In this document: positions 26,220 to 36,505 of the stretch, one piece after another | Layout of the letters: each line of letters starts with the position of its first letter | Numbering within the stretch: position 1 is the first letter of the stretch | Source: Bryobacterales bacterium | GTDB taxonomy: Bacteria; Acidobacteriota; Terriglobia; Bryobacterales; Bryobacteraceae | Assembly (NCBI GenBank): GCA_020847045.1 | Contig: JADLCT010000014.1 | Span: forward strand, 62,001-126,000 | Reading direction: 5' to 3' | DNA: 64,000 nt | Translations under genes and position numbers: made by a program | The notes under the pieces: model-generated | What the model was told of the DNA's origin: nothing | Databases searched by the model: none | What the model saw: the letters and a program-made list of their open reading frames with translations, nothing else

Positions 26220-27635
26220 TCAGGATACCAGCGGCTTGATCACGCGGCCCGCCACATCGGTTAGGCGGAAGTCGCGTCCCATAAAACGGTAGGTCAGCTT
26301 CTCGTGGTTCAGGCCGAGCAGGTGGAGCAGAGTCGCTTGCACGTCGTGGACGTTCGCGTGGTCGCCCACCGGGCTGAAGCCGAATTCGTCCGTTCCGCCC
26401 ACCACATGGCCAGGGGGCAAACCGCCTCCGGCCATCATCAGCGTGTAGGCGTCGATGTGGTGGTTCCGCCCGATCTTGCCCTTCTCGCGCACCTCGCCCA
26501 TCGGCGTACGGCCAAACTCCCCGCCCCAGATGACCAACGTGCGGTCCAGAAGGCCGCGCTGCTTCAGGTCGCGAATCAGGGCCGCCGTCGGCTGATCCAC
26601 CTCCTTGCATACGCTCGTCAGCGGCTCACTCAAGTCCTGATGGTGATCCCAATCGGAATGGTACAACTGCACGAACCGCACGCCGCGCTCCACCAGACGC
26701 CGCGCCAGCAGGCAGTTGTTCGCATAGGACGCCTTGCCTGGTTCGGCGCCGTACATCTCGAGCGTCGCCTTGCTCTCCTGGCCGAAATCGATCAACTCCG
26801 GACCGCTGGTCTGCATCCGGTAGGCCATCTCATATTGCGAAATCCGCGTCTGAATCTCCGGATCGCCCGTTTCGGCTAACTCCAGTTTATTGATGTCTTC
26901 GATCAGATCCAGCGTCGCGCGCTGCTCATGCGGGTCCACGCCGGAGGGCGTAGAGAGGTTCAGGATCGGGTCGCCCGCGGACCGGAACGGCACGCCCTGA
27001 TAGGAGGTCGGCAGGAAGCCGCTGGACCATAGCGCCGCGCCTCCGCGTGGCCCGCGAGGTCCTGACTGCAACACGACGAAGCCGGGCAGATCGTTCGACT
27101 CGCTGCCGATGCCGTAGGTCACCCAGGATCCGATGCTCGGACGCCCCGGCCGCACCGAGCCGGTATTCGTAAACAGCTTCGCCGGACCGTGATTGAAGTT
27201 CTCCGTCGAGATGCCGCTCAGCAGCGTCAGTTCGTCGGCCACCGATCCGATATGTGGGAACAGTTCCGAAAACCATAACCCGCTTTGCCCGTACTGCGTG
27301 AACTGGCGGCGGCTGCCGAGCAGTTTGGGAGGCTCCTTGGCGAAGGTGTCCATGAAGGCGAACCGCTTGCCTTTCAGTAGCGAATCCGGCGCCGTTTTGC
27401 CATCCCACTTCTGCAATTCGGGCTTGTAGTCGAACAACTCGAACTGGCTTGGCGCTCCAGCCATGAAGAGGTAGATCACGCGGTCGATGCGCGGCTGGAA
27501 GTGGGGCTCGCGCGTGGAGCCCATGCCGCGGTTCGCCAGCAGGCTCGCCAGCGCCACCTTGCCCACGCCCACGCCGCAATCGCGAAACAACTGCCGGCGC
27601 GTCTTCAATCGTAGATATCGGTCGTCGTAGGTCAT
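26220..27635 (-). CDS. DUF1501 protein (sulfatase-like fold)
   Basis: 471 aa. The N-terminal LKTRRQLFRDCGVGVGKVALASLL is a Tat-like export signal of the type found in DUF1501 proteins. VIYLFMAGAPSQFELFDYKP opens the domain, and GEFGRTPM and DHNH-type residues occur near the C-terminus (NHHIDAYTLMMAGGGLPPG). The family has an alkaline-phosphatase-like fold and is almost always encoded next to DUF1553/PSCyt proteins; its biochemical role is unproven. The ATG at 27635 has a GGGAG-type ribosome-binding site and lies 17 bases after the DUF1553 stop. Confidence 0.88.
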   Translation of the reverse strand: MTYDDRYLRLKTRRQLFRDCGVGVGKVALASLLANRGMGSTREPHFQPRIDRVIYLFMAGAPSQFELFDYKPELQKWDGKTAPDSLLKGKRFAFMDTFAKEPPKLLGSRRQFTQYGQSGLWFSELFPHIGSVADELTLLSGISTENFNHGPAKLFTNTGSVRPGRPSIGSWVTYGIGSESNDLPGFVVLQSGPRGPRGGAALWSSGFLPTSYQGVPFRSAGDPILNLSTPSGVDPHEQRATLDLIEDINKLELAETGDPEIQTRISQYEMAYRMQTSGPELIDFGQESKATLEMYGAEPGKASYANNCLLARRLVERGVRFVQLYHSDWDHHQDLSEPLTSVCKEVDQPTAALIRDLKQRGLLDRTLVIWGGEFGRTPMGEVREKGKIGRNHHIDAYTLMMAGGGLPPGHVVGGTDEFGFSPVGDHANVHDVQATLLHLLGLNHEKLTYRFMGRDFRLTDVAGRVIKPLVS

Positions 27636-27652
27636 GGCGCCTGCTCCCGCGG

Positions 27653-30004
27653 CTATTCCCGTGTCATGAACTCGTCCAGGTTGAGCAGCGCCCGTACCGC
27701 CGCATTCCACACCTTGTCCTCGGCCGCTCCACCGGCGGAGGAGTCGCGCCGGGCATGCAGGAACCGGAGGAAACGCTCCTGTTCGGCCGGCCGAGGATCG
27801 CGCGAAAGCGCGTACTCGTACCCCAGTTTCAGCCGCTCCCCGTCGCCTTCGGCCTCCTTGCGGATGCGCGCCGAAAGGGCCGCGGCGAACTCCACATAGG
27901 CCTCATCGTTCAAAAGCGTCAGCGCCTGCAAGGGCGTATTGGAACGCACGCGCCGCGTGCACGACACCGAACCGTCGGGCGCGTCGAACACGATCAGCCC
28001 CGGATGGCCCGCCGAACGCTGAAAGTAGGTGTAAAGACCGCGGCGGTAACGGTCCGGACCCGTCGCCGTATTCCACTCGCGCTTCACCTGCGTCACAGAG
28101 TTTGCGCCCGCGGGCAGCGGCGGATACACGCTGGGCCCGCCCACTGCCGGCGTGAACAAGCCACTGGCCACCAGCGAGGCGTCGCGAATAATCTCGGCGT
28201 CCAGCCGCAGACGGTTCTGCCGGGCCAGAAGTTTGTTGTCCGGGTCCACGGCGGCGGCGTCCTTGCGCCCGCTGGATGCCTGCCGGTAGGTGGCCGAGGT
28301 GACGATCAGGCGGTGCATCGCTTTCCGGCTCCAGCCGCTCTTCACGAACTCCAGAGCCAGATAGTCGAGCAGTTCCGGATGCGTGGGACGGTCCCCCTGG
28401 GTCCCGAAATCGCTCTCGGTATCGACGATGCCGCGTCCGAAATAACGCTGCCAGGTGCGGTTCATCGTCACCCGCGCCGTGAGGGGATGGTCGGGGCGCA
28501 CCAGCCAGCGCGCCAGGTCCAAACGGTTCGGACGGGCCCCGGAGGTCTGCAACGGCGGCAGCAACGCGGCCGCGGGCACGCCCGGTTCCACGCGGGAGCC
28601 CTTGCGCAGAAAGTCCCCGCCCAGATGGATGTAGCTTTCGCGCGGTGTGGCGCGGTCGTGCATCACCAGGGCGCGGATGACGTGCGGTTTCTTTCTGCGC
28701 AGCGCGGCGGCCTGTTTGCGCATCTCCTTCAACTTCTCATCCTTCTCGGCGTCGCCGACAAAGGTGCTGATGTAGTTGTTGATCTTGTCTTCGAACTCCT
28801 TGACCTCGGTCTCCCAGATATTGAACTTCGCCACCTCTTCCGGGCTGCCGATGTCCAGGAAAGGACGGTTAAAGTCCTTGCGGTCGGCCTCCTTGTCGAC
28901 TTCGTCGGCATCGTTCAGGAACGCGAACATCTGGTAGTATTCGCGCTGGCTCACCGGATCGTACTTGTGGTCGTGACACCGCGCGCAGCCGAGCGTCAAA
29001 CCGAGAAAGGCGGCGCCGGTGGTGGCCACGCGGTCGGCCACTGCCTCGACGCGATACTGCTCGAAGTCGATGCCGCCTTCGTAGTTGCTCGGCGTGTTGC
29101 GATGGAACCCTGTGGCGATGATCTGTTCGCGCGTGGCGTTGGGCAGCAGGTCGCCGGCCATCTGTTCGATGACGAACCGGTCGAAGGGCATGTCCTGATT
29201 GACGGCTTGAATCACCCAGTCGCGATAGGGCCACATATCGCGTGGCGCGTCGATTGTGTAGCCGTCCGTGTCGGCATAGCGGGCCAGGTCCAGCCAGTGC
29301 CGCGCCCAACGCTCGCCGTAGTGCGGTGAGGCCAGCAGACGGTCCACTGCGCGCTCATAGGCGTCCGGGCGCTTGTCGGCCAGAAAGGCCTCCAACTCGG
29401 CGCGCGTGGGCGGCAATCCGGTCAGGTCGAGGCTCACGCGCCGCAGCAGCGTCGCCGGGCCTGCTTCTGGCGAGGGCGCGAGATTGGCCGCTTCCAGCTT
29501 GGCGAGCACAAAACGGTCGATCGCATTGCGCGCCCACGCCGTGTTCTGCACCTCGGGAAGGGGTGCGGGCTTCACCGGCTGGAAGGCCCAATGATTCGCG
29601 CCCGGCCGTTTGGCTTTCTGATAGGCGGCCGGCATCGCCATGCCATCTTTGATCCACTGTTCGACGGCGGCGATTTTGGCGTCGTCCAACTTCCGGCCGG
29701 GGGGCATCTTCAGGGCGCCTTCATGCCGCATGGCTTGCAGGAGTAGACTCTCCTCGGGCTTGCCGGGCGTCACCACGGCCCCGCGGTTTCCCCCCTTCAG
29801 CAACGACTCGCGCGACTCCACCGAGAGGCCGCTGTTCACGTTCCTGTCGGAGTGGCAGGCAAAACAGTTGGTGCGCAGAATGGGCCGGACGGTCGATTCG
29901 TAGAAGGCCTCACCCGCGGCGGGCGCGGCCGTTTGCGCGTACGCCTGAGCGAGCGCGAACCCAGCGCCCAGGCACACCATCCTCAATGTGTGCATTTGCT
30001 GCAA
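27653..30004 (-). CDS. DUF1549/DUF1553 protein with planctomycete-type cytochrome c domain
   Basis: 783 aa. A signal peptide (ending AYAQ) precedes a cytochrome-c-like domain with CFACH heme-binding motif (residues about 47-51) and the distal MPPGRKL Met ligand region. DUF1549 (DRFVLAKLE...LLRRVSLDLTGLPPT) and DUF1553 (LDLARWLVRPDHPLTARVTMNR...) follow. It is probably periplasmic. The family forms a two-gene partnership with DUF1501 and is abundant in planctomycetes and Bryobacterales, where a role in breakdown of complex polysaccharides is suspected. It starts 44 bases after iolG. Confidence 0.9.
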   Translation of the reverse strand: MQQMHTLRMVCLGAGFALAQAYAQTAAPAAGEAFYESTVRPILRTNCFACHSDRNVNSGLSVESRESLLKGGNRGAVVTPGKPEESLLLQAMRHEGALKMPPGRKLDDAKIAAVEQWIKDGMAMPAAYQKAKRPGANHWAFQPVKPAPLPEVQNTAWARNAIDRFVLAKLEAANLAPSPEAGPATLLRRVSLDLTGLPPTRAELEAFLADKRPDAYERAVDRLLASPHYGERWARHWLDLARYADTDGYTIDAPRDMWPYRDWVIQAVNQDMPFDRFVIEQMAGDLLPNATREQIIATGFHRNTPSNYEGGIDFEQYRVEAVADRVATTGAAFLGLTLGCARCHDHKYDPVSQREYYQMFAFLNDADEVDKEADRKDFNRPFLDIGSPEEVAKFNIWETEVKEFEDKINNYISTFVGDAEKDEKLKEMRKQAAALRRKKPHVIRALVMHDRATPRESYIHLGGDFLRKGSRVEPGVPAAALLPPLQTSGARPNRLDLARWLVRPDHPLTARVTMNRTWQRYFGRGIVDTESDFGTQGDRPTHPELLDYLALEFVKSGWSRKAMHRLIVTSATYRQASSGRKDAAAVDPDNKLLARQNRLRLDAEIIRDASLVASGLFTPAVGGPSVYPPLPAGANSVTQVKREWNTATGPDRYRRGLYTYFQRSAGHPGLIVFDAPDGSVSCTRRVRSNTPLQALTLLNDEAYVEFAAALSARIRKEAEGDGERLKLGYEYALSRDPRPAEQERFLRFLHARRDSSAGGAAEDKVWNAAVRALLNLDEFMTRE

Positions 30005-30048
30005 ATGATATCAATTCGCGCGGGGGTGCGGGCGGACGCCGTTCCGCC

Positions 30049-31065
30049 TCAGCCGATTTCGGCCAGTTTCACCGGCCGCCGCTCGTCATGAGACTTGCGG
30101 GCGGCCAGCCCCATTACCACGGGAGCCCGCCCGTCGGCACCGTTCACGGGCGTGGGTTTGTCCTCCACAACGGCCTCGGCGAAGGCGCGCAGCTCGTTCG
30201 CGAAACTCTCCGTGTAGCGGTCCATGAAGAAGTGCAGCGGCAGGTCGCGTCGCACCTCGCGCGCCGTGCTGACGACGGCCTGATTCGGAAAGTTGTTCGC
30301 CGTGGCGATGGAGCCCGCGCTGCCAAACACCTCCACACGCTGATCGTATCCATAAACGGCCCGGCGGCTGTTGTCGATGGTGCCGATTGCGCCATTCTCG
30401 AAGCGAAGCACGACGACGGCTGTGTCCAGGTCGCCCGCTTCTCCAATCGCCGGGTCCACCATTACCCCGGCGGCCGTGTACACTTCTTCCACCTCGCTGC
30501 CCATAAGGAAGCGCGCCATGTCGAAGTCGTGAATCGTCATGTCGAGGAAGATGCCGCCCGACACTTTTATGTAGCTCACCGGCGGGGGCGCCGGATCGCG
30601 GCTGATGATGTGGATTCTGTGCGGCTCGCCGATCTCGCCGCCGGCCACCGCCTGGCGCACGCGTGCAAAGTTGGCGTCGAAGCGGCGGTTGAAGCCGACT
30701 TGCAGCTTTACGCCTGCCTGGCGCACGGCCTCCAGGGCGAGATCGATCCTCGCCAAGTTGTGATCGACCGGCTTCTCGCAAAAAATGTGCTTGCCTGCAC
30801 GAGCCGCCTGCATCACCAGCTCGGAATGCGTGTCCGTGGACGAGCAGATGAGCACGGCTTCGACATCCGGGCTCGCGAAAATCTCACTGGCATGGGCGGC
30901 CACGCGCGGTATGCCGCAGCGCTCCGCCACATCACCGGCCGCCTGGCGGTTGACGTCCGCGATGGCTCGCAATTCGGCCTCGGGCAAGCGGAACGCGACC
31001 GTCTCCGCATGAACCCGCCCAATTCGTCCCGCGCCAATGATCCCTACGCCGAGTTTCCTTTTCAT
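30049..31065 (-). CDS. iolG: inositol 2-dehydrogenase
   Basis: 338 aa GFO/IDH/MocA-family oxidoreductase. The N-terminal Rossmann motif is VGIIGAGRIGRVHAE. The EKPVDHNL segment carries the catalytic-site Lys, and GGIFLDMTIHDFDMARFL is the conserved substrate-binding block with the D-x-x-x-H-D-x-D pattern of inositol dehydrogenases. It oxidises myo-inositol to scyllo-inosose with NAD+. It is the last iol gene of the cluster, 15 bases after iolE. Confidence 0.92.
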   Translation of the reverse strand: MKRKLGVGIIGAGRIGRVHAETVAFRLPEAELRAIADVNRQAAGDVAERCGIPRVAAHASEIFASPDVEAVLICSSTDTHSELVMQAARAGKHIFCEKPVDHNLARIDLALEAVRQAGVKLQVGFNRRFDANFARVRQAVAGGEIGEPHRIHIISRDPAPPPVSYIKVSGGIFLDMTIHDFDMARFLMGSEVEEVYTAAGVMVDPAIGEAGDLDTAVVVLRFENGAIGTIDNSRRAVYGYDQRVEVFGSAGSIATANNFPNQAVVSTAREVRRDLPLHFFMDRYTESFANELRAFAEAVVEDKPTPVNGADGRAPVVMGLAARKSHDERRPVKLAEIG

Positions 31066-31080
31066 GGCTGGCTCCTTGCC

Positions 31081-32007
31081 TTACGCGATCTCCGCCGCAA
31101 GCGAACGAAGATACTCACGGTTCCGTAGGGCGCTTTCCCGCGGCGCGCCCATGCCGGGCAGCACGTCCTGCTCCACCAGCGCGTAGCCGTCATAGCCACG
31201 CGCGGCCAGCCAGCGCAACACGCCGGCGAAGTCCACGCACCCGCGGCCGAGCTCGCAGAATACGCCGTGCCGCAGGGAGGTGAAGTAATCCCAGCCCTCG
31301 GCGCGCGAACGCGCCGCCACGGACGGCTCGCAGTCCTTCAGGTGGATGTACCAGACGCGCCCGGCGAAGCGGTTCAGCGCCTCCACCACGCCGGTATCGT
31401 TGGCGCCAAAGCAATAGTGGCCGGTGTCGAACACAAGCCCGGTCAGTTCGGGGTCAGTCAAATGCAGCAACGTGGCGATCTCGTCCGCCGTCTCCACAAA
31501 GCCCGCGCAGTGGTGATGAAACACCGTCCGCAAACCGGTTTCGCCAAACACGGTGCGCGCCAACTCGTTCGTTCCCGATGCAAATACCCTCCATTCGGCG
31601 GGGCTCAGTCCCATCGCCGGTGTGACGCGTCCGGCGTTCATGGTCCGTTCGGCAACCGTGCCGTTGTTGTCGGCGAGCACAAGATAAGGCGGCGGATCCG
31701 AGGCCACGGCTGCAAGCAGCTTCGCCGTCTTGACCGCGTTTGCAATTCCAGACGCGTGGGCGCCCGCATCGCGCAGCGCCACTGGCACGAACGCGCCCAG
31801 CATCACGAGCGACCGCTTCTCCAACTCCGCGCGCAGCGCTTCGGGCTCGGAAGGCATGTAGCCCCAGTCGCCCAACTCCGTCCCCGTATAGCCGGTCGCG
31901 GCCAGCTCATCGAGCATCTGCGCATAGCCGGTCTGCGAGCCCGTGGCGTTTTCAAACTCTAATGTTCCCCATGAACAGGGGGCATTTCCAAACCGGAAGC
32001 GTGACAT
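31081..32007 (-). CDS. iolE: inosose dehydratase, IolE-like
   Basis: 308 aa xylose-isomerase-like TIM barrel. The ATG at 32007 has a very strong AAGGGGAGGT ribosome-binding site; an in-frame extension upstream runs into iol[46 protein letters not shown] and [10 protein letters not shown] carry the metal-binding Glu/Asp/His ligands. It would dehydrate scyllo-inosose to 3D-trihydroxycyclohexane-1,2-dione. Family membership alone would also fit other sugar epimerases, but the operon context settles the assignment. Confidence 0.88.
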   Translation of the reverse strand: MSRFRFGNAPCSWGTLEFENATGSQTGYAQMLDELAATGYTGTELGDWGYMPSEPEALRAELEKRSLVMLGAFVPVALRDAGAHASGIANAVKTAKLLAAVASDPPPYLVLADNNGTVAERTMNAGRVTPAMGLSPAEWRVFASGTNELARTVFGETGLRTVFHHHCAGFVETADEIATLLHLTDPELTGLVFDTGHYCFGANDTGVVEALNRFAGRVWYIHLKDCEPSVAARSRAEGWDYFTSLRHGVFCELGRGCVDFAGVLRWLAARGYDGYALVEQDVLPGMGAPRESALRNREYLRSLAAEIA

Positions 32008-32059
32008 ACACCTCCCCTTCCCGCGGCCGCCAGGCCGCGAACTACCCTGGGCGGGCCCG

Positions 32060-33532
32060 CTAGAACTTGCGGCTCCAATCGCGCGGCCAGCGCTCCACAA
32101 CCACTTTGGTTTGCGTGTAGAACTCGACGCCGTGATGCGCCTGCGCGTGCAGGTCTCCGAAAAAGCTCTCGCCCCAACCGCTGAACGGGAAGTGAGCCAT
32201 GGGCGCGGCTACACCCACGTTGATGCCGACGTTGCCGGCGTTCACCTCGTACCGGAACCGGCGTGCGCTCGCGCCGTCGCTCGTGAAGATGCAGGCCATG
32301 TTGCCGTAGCCGCGATCATTCACCATCCCGATTGCTTCTTCGATCGTGGCGGCATGCATCAGGCTGAGGACGGGCCCGAAGATCTCCGTGCGCGCGACCT
32401 CGCCCCCAGGCGGCACGTTGTCGAGAACGGTGGGGAAAACAAAGAAACCGTCCTCGCAACCGGACACCTGCTTCCCCCGTCCGTCCACCAGCACGCTGGC
32501 GCCCTCCCGCGCACCCTTGGCGATCCACTCCTCGATGCGCGACTTGCTGGCGGCCGAAATCACAGGGCCCATCTCGACGCCGCCGTCCAATCCATACCCG
32601 ACCTTGCGCGCACTCGCAATGCCGGCCATGCGCTCGGTCAACTCCTTGCGCGCGCCGCCCACGGGGATCGCCACGGACGCGGCCAGGCAACGCTGCCCGG
32701 CGCAACCAAACGCCGAGTCGGCGAGGATGCGCGCCGTCATCTCCATGTCGGCATCGGGCATCACGACGACGGGATTCTTCGCGCCTCCCTGGCACTGCGC
32801 CCTCTTGCCGTTGGCCGAGGCCCGCGAATAGATGTAACGCGCCGTGGCCGTGGAACCGACAAAACTGACCGCCTTGATCTCCGGGTGGTCGAGAATCGCG
32901 TTTACCGTGTCCCGCCCGCCGTGCACCAGTTGCACCACGCCCTGGGGGAATCCCGCCGCCTCAATCAACTCGAACAGCTTCGCCGACGTCATGGGCACAC
33001 GCTCGCTCGGCTTCAGCAGAAAGCTGTTCCCGGTGGCCACGGCATAGGGCAGAAACCAGAACGGGATCATGCCAGGGAAATTGAACGGCGTAATGGCCGC
33101 CACGACGCCCAGCGGCTGCCGGATCATGTGTTCGTCGATGCCCGGCGCGATGTCCTCGTTGTTCACGCCCTGCATGAGCGCCGGAATGCCGCAGGCCACC
33201 TCGACGTTCTCGATGGCCCGCCGCATTTCGCCCACGCTTTCGCCATAGGTCTTCCCGCACTCGTTCGTGATGGTGCGCGCCAGGGAATCGAGATTCTCCT
33301 CCATCAAAGCTTTCAGCTTGAATAGCGGTTGAATCCGGTCGCCCGCCGGCCTGCGACGCCATTCACGATAGGCCGGCACACCCGCGCGCGCCGCGGCATC
33401 CACGGCCGTCGCCGGCGACAGCGGCGCCTCCGCCAACACCACCGACGTTGCGGGGTTCAGCACATCCACGGCCTCCGCCGCCCCGGCGTCCAGCCACGCG
33501 CCATCAATATAGTTCTTCAGTCGTTCCGCCAT
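32060..33532 (-). CDS. iolA: CoA-acylating methylmalonate/malonate-semialdehyde dehydrogenase
   Basis: 490 aa aldehyde dehydrogenase of the MmsA/IolA type. It has [20 protein letters not shown], the SFVGST nucleotide motif, and the catalytic Cys in [26 protein letters not shown] replaces the usual catalytic Glu region, as in CoA-dependent members. It converts malonate semialdehyde to acetyl-CoA and CO2, the last step of inositol catabolism. It lies 29 bases after iolD. Confidence 0.93.
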   Translation of the reverse strand: MAERLKNYIDGAWLDAGAAEAVDVLNPATSVVLAEAPLSPATAVDAAARAGVPAYREWRRRPAGDRIQPLFKLKALMEENLDSLARTITNECGKTYGESVGEMRRAIENVEVACGIPALMQGVNNEDIAPGIDEHMIRQPLGVVAAITPFNFPGMIPFWFLPYAVATGNSFLLKPSERVPMTSAKLFELIEAAGFPQGVVQLVHGGRDTVNAILDHPEIKAVSFVGSTATARYIYSRASANGKRAQCQGGAKNPVVVMPDADMEMTARILADSAFGCAGQRCLAASVAIPVGGARKELTERMAGIASARKVGYGLDGGVEMGPVISAASKSRIEEWIAKGAREGASVLVDGRGKQVSGCEDGFFVFPTVLDNVPPGGEVARTEIFGPVLSLMHAATIEEAIGMVNDRGYGNMACIFTSDGASARRFRYEVNAGNVGINVGVAAPMAHFPFSGWGESFFGDLHAQAHHGVEFYTQTKVVVERWPRDWSRKF

Positions 33533-33561
33533 GAGTGTCCTTCCTTGGCCAGCGCCCCCGG

Positions 33562-35424
33562 TTACAGGTGGTAACGTTCCTTCTTGCGCGCTTCTTCATA
33601 AGCCGCGCGCGCCTGCCGCACGCTTTCGCTTCCGGAGACCTCGGCCACCGCCACGTCCCACCATGATTCGTAGCCCGGCACCTTCTCGCTCGTATCGGTC
33701 TCGACCACAATCACCGTGGTGTGGTCGAGCGTCTTGGCCTTCGCCAGCGCCTGACGCAGTTCCGCGACGTTGGAAGCCTTCAGCGCGTGCGCGCCCAGAC
33801 TCTCCGCGTTCGCGGCGAAATCCACGCGCAGCACCTCGCCGTCCAACTGGCCGGTGCCCGCGTCGCGCCGGCGGTAACTGGTGCCGAAACCGTGCTGGCC
33901 CAGCGACCGGCTCAAACCTCCAATGCTGGCAAACCCATGGTTGTCCACCAGCACGATGATGAGCTTCACGCCCTCCTGCACCGATGTAACAATCTCGCTC
34001 GGCATCATCAGATAGGTGCCATCGCCGAGGAACACGTACACGTCGCGGTCCGGTCCGGCCAGCTTGGCTCCCATCGCGCCGGGAATTTCATATCCCATGC
34101 ACGAGTAACCGTACTCCATGTGGTACCCGCCCGGTGTGCGTGTGCGCCACAGTTTGTGCAGGTCGCCCGGATGGCTGCCCGCCGCCGACAGCAGGATGTC
34201 GCGCGGCCCGGAGGCCTCCCACATCGCGCCAATCACTTCGCTTTGCGCCGGCCGGACGGTCTTGTTCAGGTGGAACAGACGCTCCACTTCCGCATCCCAT
34301 TCCGCATGCAGAGTGGCCGCCTGCGCGGCATAGTCCGCCGGTACGGAGTAGCCCGCCAGCGCCGCCGTCAATCTCTCCAGAGCCACTCTGGCGTCGCACA
34401 CCAGCGGCGCCGCGCCCACCTTGTACGCATCGAACTCCGCCGTGTTGATGTTCACAAACTGGACATCCGGATTCTGGAACGCCGTCATGGACGCCGTGGT
34501 GAAGTCCGAATACCGCGTGCCCACGCCGATGATGAGATCGGCCTCGCGCGCCAGCCGGTTGGCGGCGAACGTGCCGGTGGCCCCCACCGCGCCCATGCAC
34601 TGGGCGTGATCGTAGGGGAGCGCGCCCTTGCCCGCCTGCGTCTCACACTCCGGGATGCCGGTTGCCGCACAGAAGGCCGACAGAGCGCCGGATGCCTCGC
34701 TGAACAACACGCCGCCGCCAGCCACAACAAGCGGCTTGCGGCTTGCGCGAATCTTCTCCACGGCCCGCGAGAAGGAAACGGTGTCGGGCTCGGGACGCCG
34801 GATCAGCCAGACACGCTTTTCGAACAACTCTTCGGGGAAGTCCCAGGCCTCGGCTTGCACGTCCTGCGGCAGCGACACCGTCACCGCGCCGCAATCGGAA
34901 GGTGAGGTCAGCACGCGCATCACTTCGGGCAGCGCCGTGATGATCTGTTCGGGACGGTAGATGCGGTCCCAATATCGCGACACGGGCCGGAAGCAGTCGT
35001 TCACGCCGGTGTCCTGCGTCGCGGGGGACTCCAGTTGCTGCAGCACCGGGGCGACGTTGCGCCGGGCGAAGATGTCGCCCGGGAGCAGAAGGACGGGCAG
35101 GCGGTTGATGGTGGCCATCGCCGCTCCCGTGATCATGTTCGTCGCGCCCGGGCCGATGGAGGAGGTGCAGACGTAGGTCCGCAGCCGGTTGTTCGTCTTG
35201 GCGAAGGCCGCCGCCAGGTGTACGGACGATTGTTCGTTGCGCATCATGACGTAGGGGAAATCGGGATTTTCCTGCAACGCCTGCCCGATGCCCGCCACGT
35301 TGCCGTGGCCGAAAATGCCCAGCACGCCCGCGAAGAAAGCCTGCTCCCGTCCGTCGCGTTCGACGTACTGGTTCTTCAGAAATCCGATAACCGCCTGCGC
35401 AACCGTCGCGCGCCGTGTTTTCAC
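33562..35424 (-). CDS. iolD: 3D-(3,5/4)-trihydroxycyclohexane-1,2-dione hydrolase
   Basis: 620 aa thiamine diphosphate-dependent enzyme. The GTG at 35424 is chosen because AAGGGAGG sits about 7 bases upstream and the family N-terminus ([15 protein letters not shown]) starts there; the longer frame is antisense-like. [30 protein letters not shown] and [11 protein letters not shown] form the Pyr domain with its Glu. The later [21 protein letters not shown] is the GDG...N thiamine-binding motif. It hydrolyses the ring to 5-deoxyglucuronate. Its N-terminus lacks any fused domain. Confidence 0.93.
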   Translation of the reverse strand: MKTRRATVAQAVIGFLKNQYVERDGREQAFFAGVLGIFGHGNVAGIGQALQENPDFPYVMMRNEQSSVHLAAAFAKTNNRLRTYVCTSSIGPGATNMITGAAMATINRLPVLLLPGDIFARRNVAPVLQQLESPATQDTGVNDCFRPVSRYWDRIYRPEQIITALPEVMRVLTSPSDCGAVTVSLPQDVQAEAWDFPEELFEKRVWLIRRPEPDTVSFSRAVEKIRASRKPLVVAGGGVLFSEASGALSAFCAATGIPECETQAGKGALPYDHAQCMGAVGATGTFAANRLAREADLIIGVGTRYSDFTTASMTAFQNPDVQFVNINTAEFDAYKVGAAPLVCDARVALERLTAALAGYSVPADYAAQAATLHAEWDAEVERLFHLNKTVRPAQSEVIGAMWEASGPRDILLSAAGSHPGDLHKLWRTRTPGGYHMEYGYSCMGYEIPGAMGAKLAGPDRDVYVFLGDGTYLMMPSEIVTSVQEGVKLIIVLVDNHGFASIGGLSRSLGQHGFGTSYRRRDAGTGQLDGEVLRVDFAANAESLGAHALKASNVAELRQALAKAKTLDHTTVIVVETDTSEKVPGYESWWDVAVAEVSGSESVRQARAAYEEARKKERYHL

Positions 35425-35455
35425 AGTGATCCTCCCTTGCTCATGCCGGCCTCGC

Positions 35456-36472
35456 TCATGCCGGAAAGTAGCGGGACACGCCATCCAGCGCGCTCCCCCG
35501 CACACCGGCCATCGACTGCAATGCTTCCTCGACGCTCCAGCCCTCGTGCACAATGCCGCCGGCGGCTTCGGCCATCGCCAGCGGATCCTCGCCGCCGGGG
35601 TACAACACGTTGCGCCCCACCAGAGCGCCACGCACGCTGGGGCCCGCTTGCAGGGCCGAGCCCAACTGCCGTAGAAATGGCGACGGATCGCCCGCCGACT
35701 CACCTCCGAGAAGCAGGATCGGCAGCGTCGTCGAGCGCGCCACAACCTCGTAGCCTTCGCAGTAGGGCAGCTTCAACCACAGCAGCCGGCTGGAATCGCC
35801 CAGAGCCGAGGCCACGCCGGCAAGCTTCGCCAGCGCGCCCTTCTCCTTCACCACCACATAGCCTTTGTCCGTTCTGTTGACGGGAAGTGGTTCGAGGAAC
35901 GTCGGCAGGCCGAGCGCGTTGGCCGCCGTAATCTCTTGGGCGCAGGCGAGCATCGTCTTGAGCGAAGCGGCCTCGTTGTCCTCCACGCGCATCAGCAGTT
36001 TCGTGCCGTCGAGCTTCCAGGCATGGCAGGTGGCCGATGTAGGTCCCGTCACGGGATCGTCCATCTCCCAGCTTGCCCCGGCCAGCCCGCCGCGGTTCAG
36101 GCTGCCCAGCAGCACCTTGTTGTCCAGCATGGGCCGGGCGCCCCGCTCCTTCAGCAGCCCGTCCATGGCCAGCAGATCCTCGATCAGATCCATCGTGGCC
36201 ATCACGCCATCCACGCGGCCGCTTTGCAGCACGCGCACGATGCGCGCCAGGTAGTCGCGGCGGCTGGCCATGGCGAGCGGGTCGTCGCCCACCTTGGTTA
36301 CGCGCCGCGCCGGATGATCGGCGGCGAGGATATTCAACTTTCCCGCCGGCGCGAGCTTGGGCCGCCGTACGCGCGCCTGCGCCGCGCGCCAGCTGAACTC
36401 GGGATCGTTCACCCGCGTGTCCGTTAGCCGGACGATGAGTGAGTCGGGAAGAAATGCTGAGCTGTTGAACAT
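35456..36472 (-). CDS. DeoC/FbaB-like (Cgl0158-type) aldolase, probable DKGP aldolase step
   Basis: 338 aa. The pattern NILAADHPARRVTKVG, LDNKVLLGSLNRGGLAGASWEMDD, WLKLPYCEGYE and LLLGGESAGDP is that of the (beta/alpha)8 barrel aldolases found in actinobacterial and other iol clusters. LWLKLPYCEG contains the probable Schiff-base Lys. It lies between iolC and iolD, and no classical iolJ is present. It is therefore the obvious candidate to cleave 2-deoxy-5-keto-gluconate 6-phosphate into dihydroxyacetone phosphate and malonate semialdehyde. This role is inferred from context. Confidence 0.8.
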   Translation of the reverse strand: MFNSSAFLPDSLIVRLTDTRVNDPEFSWRAAQARVRRPKLAPAGKLNILAADHPARRVTKVGDDPLAMASRRDYLARIVRVLQSGRVDGVMATMDLIEDLLAMDGLLKERGARPMLDNKVLLGSLNRGGLAGASWEMDDPVTGPTSATCHAWKLDGTKLLMRVEDNEAASLKTMLACAQEITAANALGLPTFLEPLPVNRTDKGYVVVKEKGALAKLAGVASALGDSSRLLWLKLPYCEGYEVVARSTTLPILLLGGESAGDPSPFLRQLGSALQAGPSVRGALVGRNVLYPGGEDPLAMAEAAGGIVHEGWSVEEALQSMAGVRGSALDGVSRYFPA

Positions 36473-36505
36473 GGAAGCCCCTCTATGGTTCTGGTTCTCG
36501 CGGCC

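Noticed and set aside
27755-29329. Long plus-strand open frame opposite the DUF1553 gene
   Set aside because: Shadow frame rich in Arg, His and Gln without motifs; the minus strand encodes a full cytochrome/DUF1549/DUF1553 protein.
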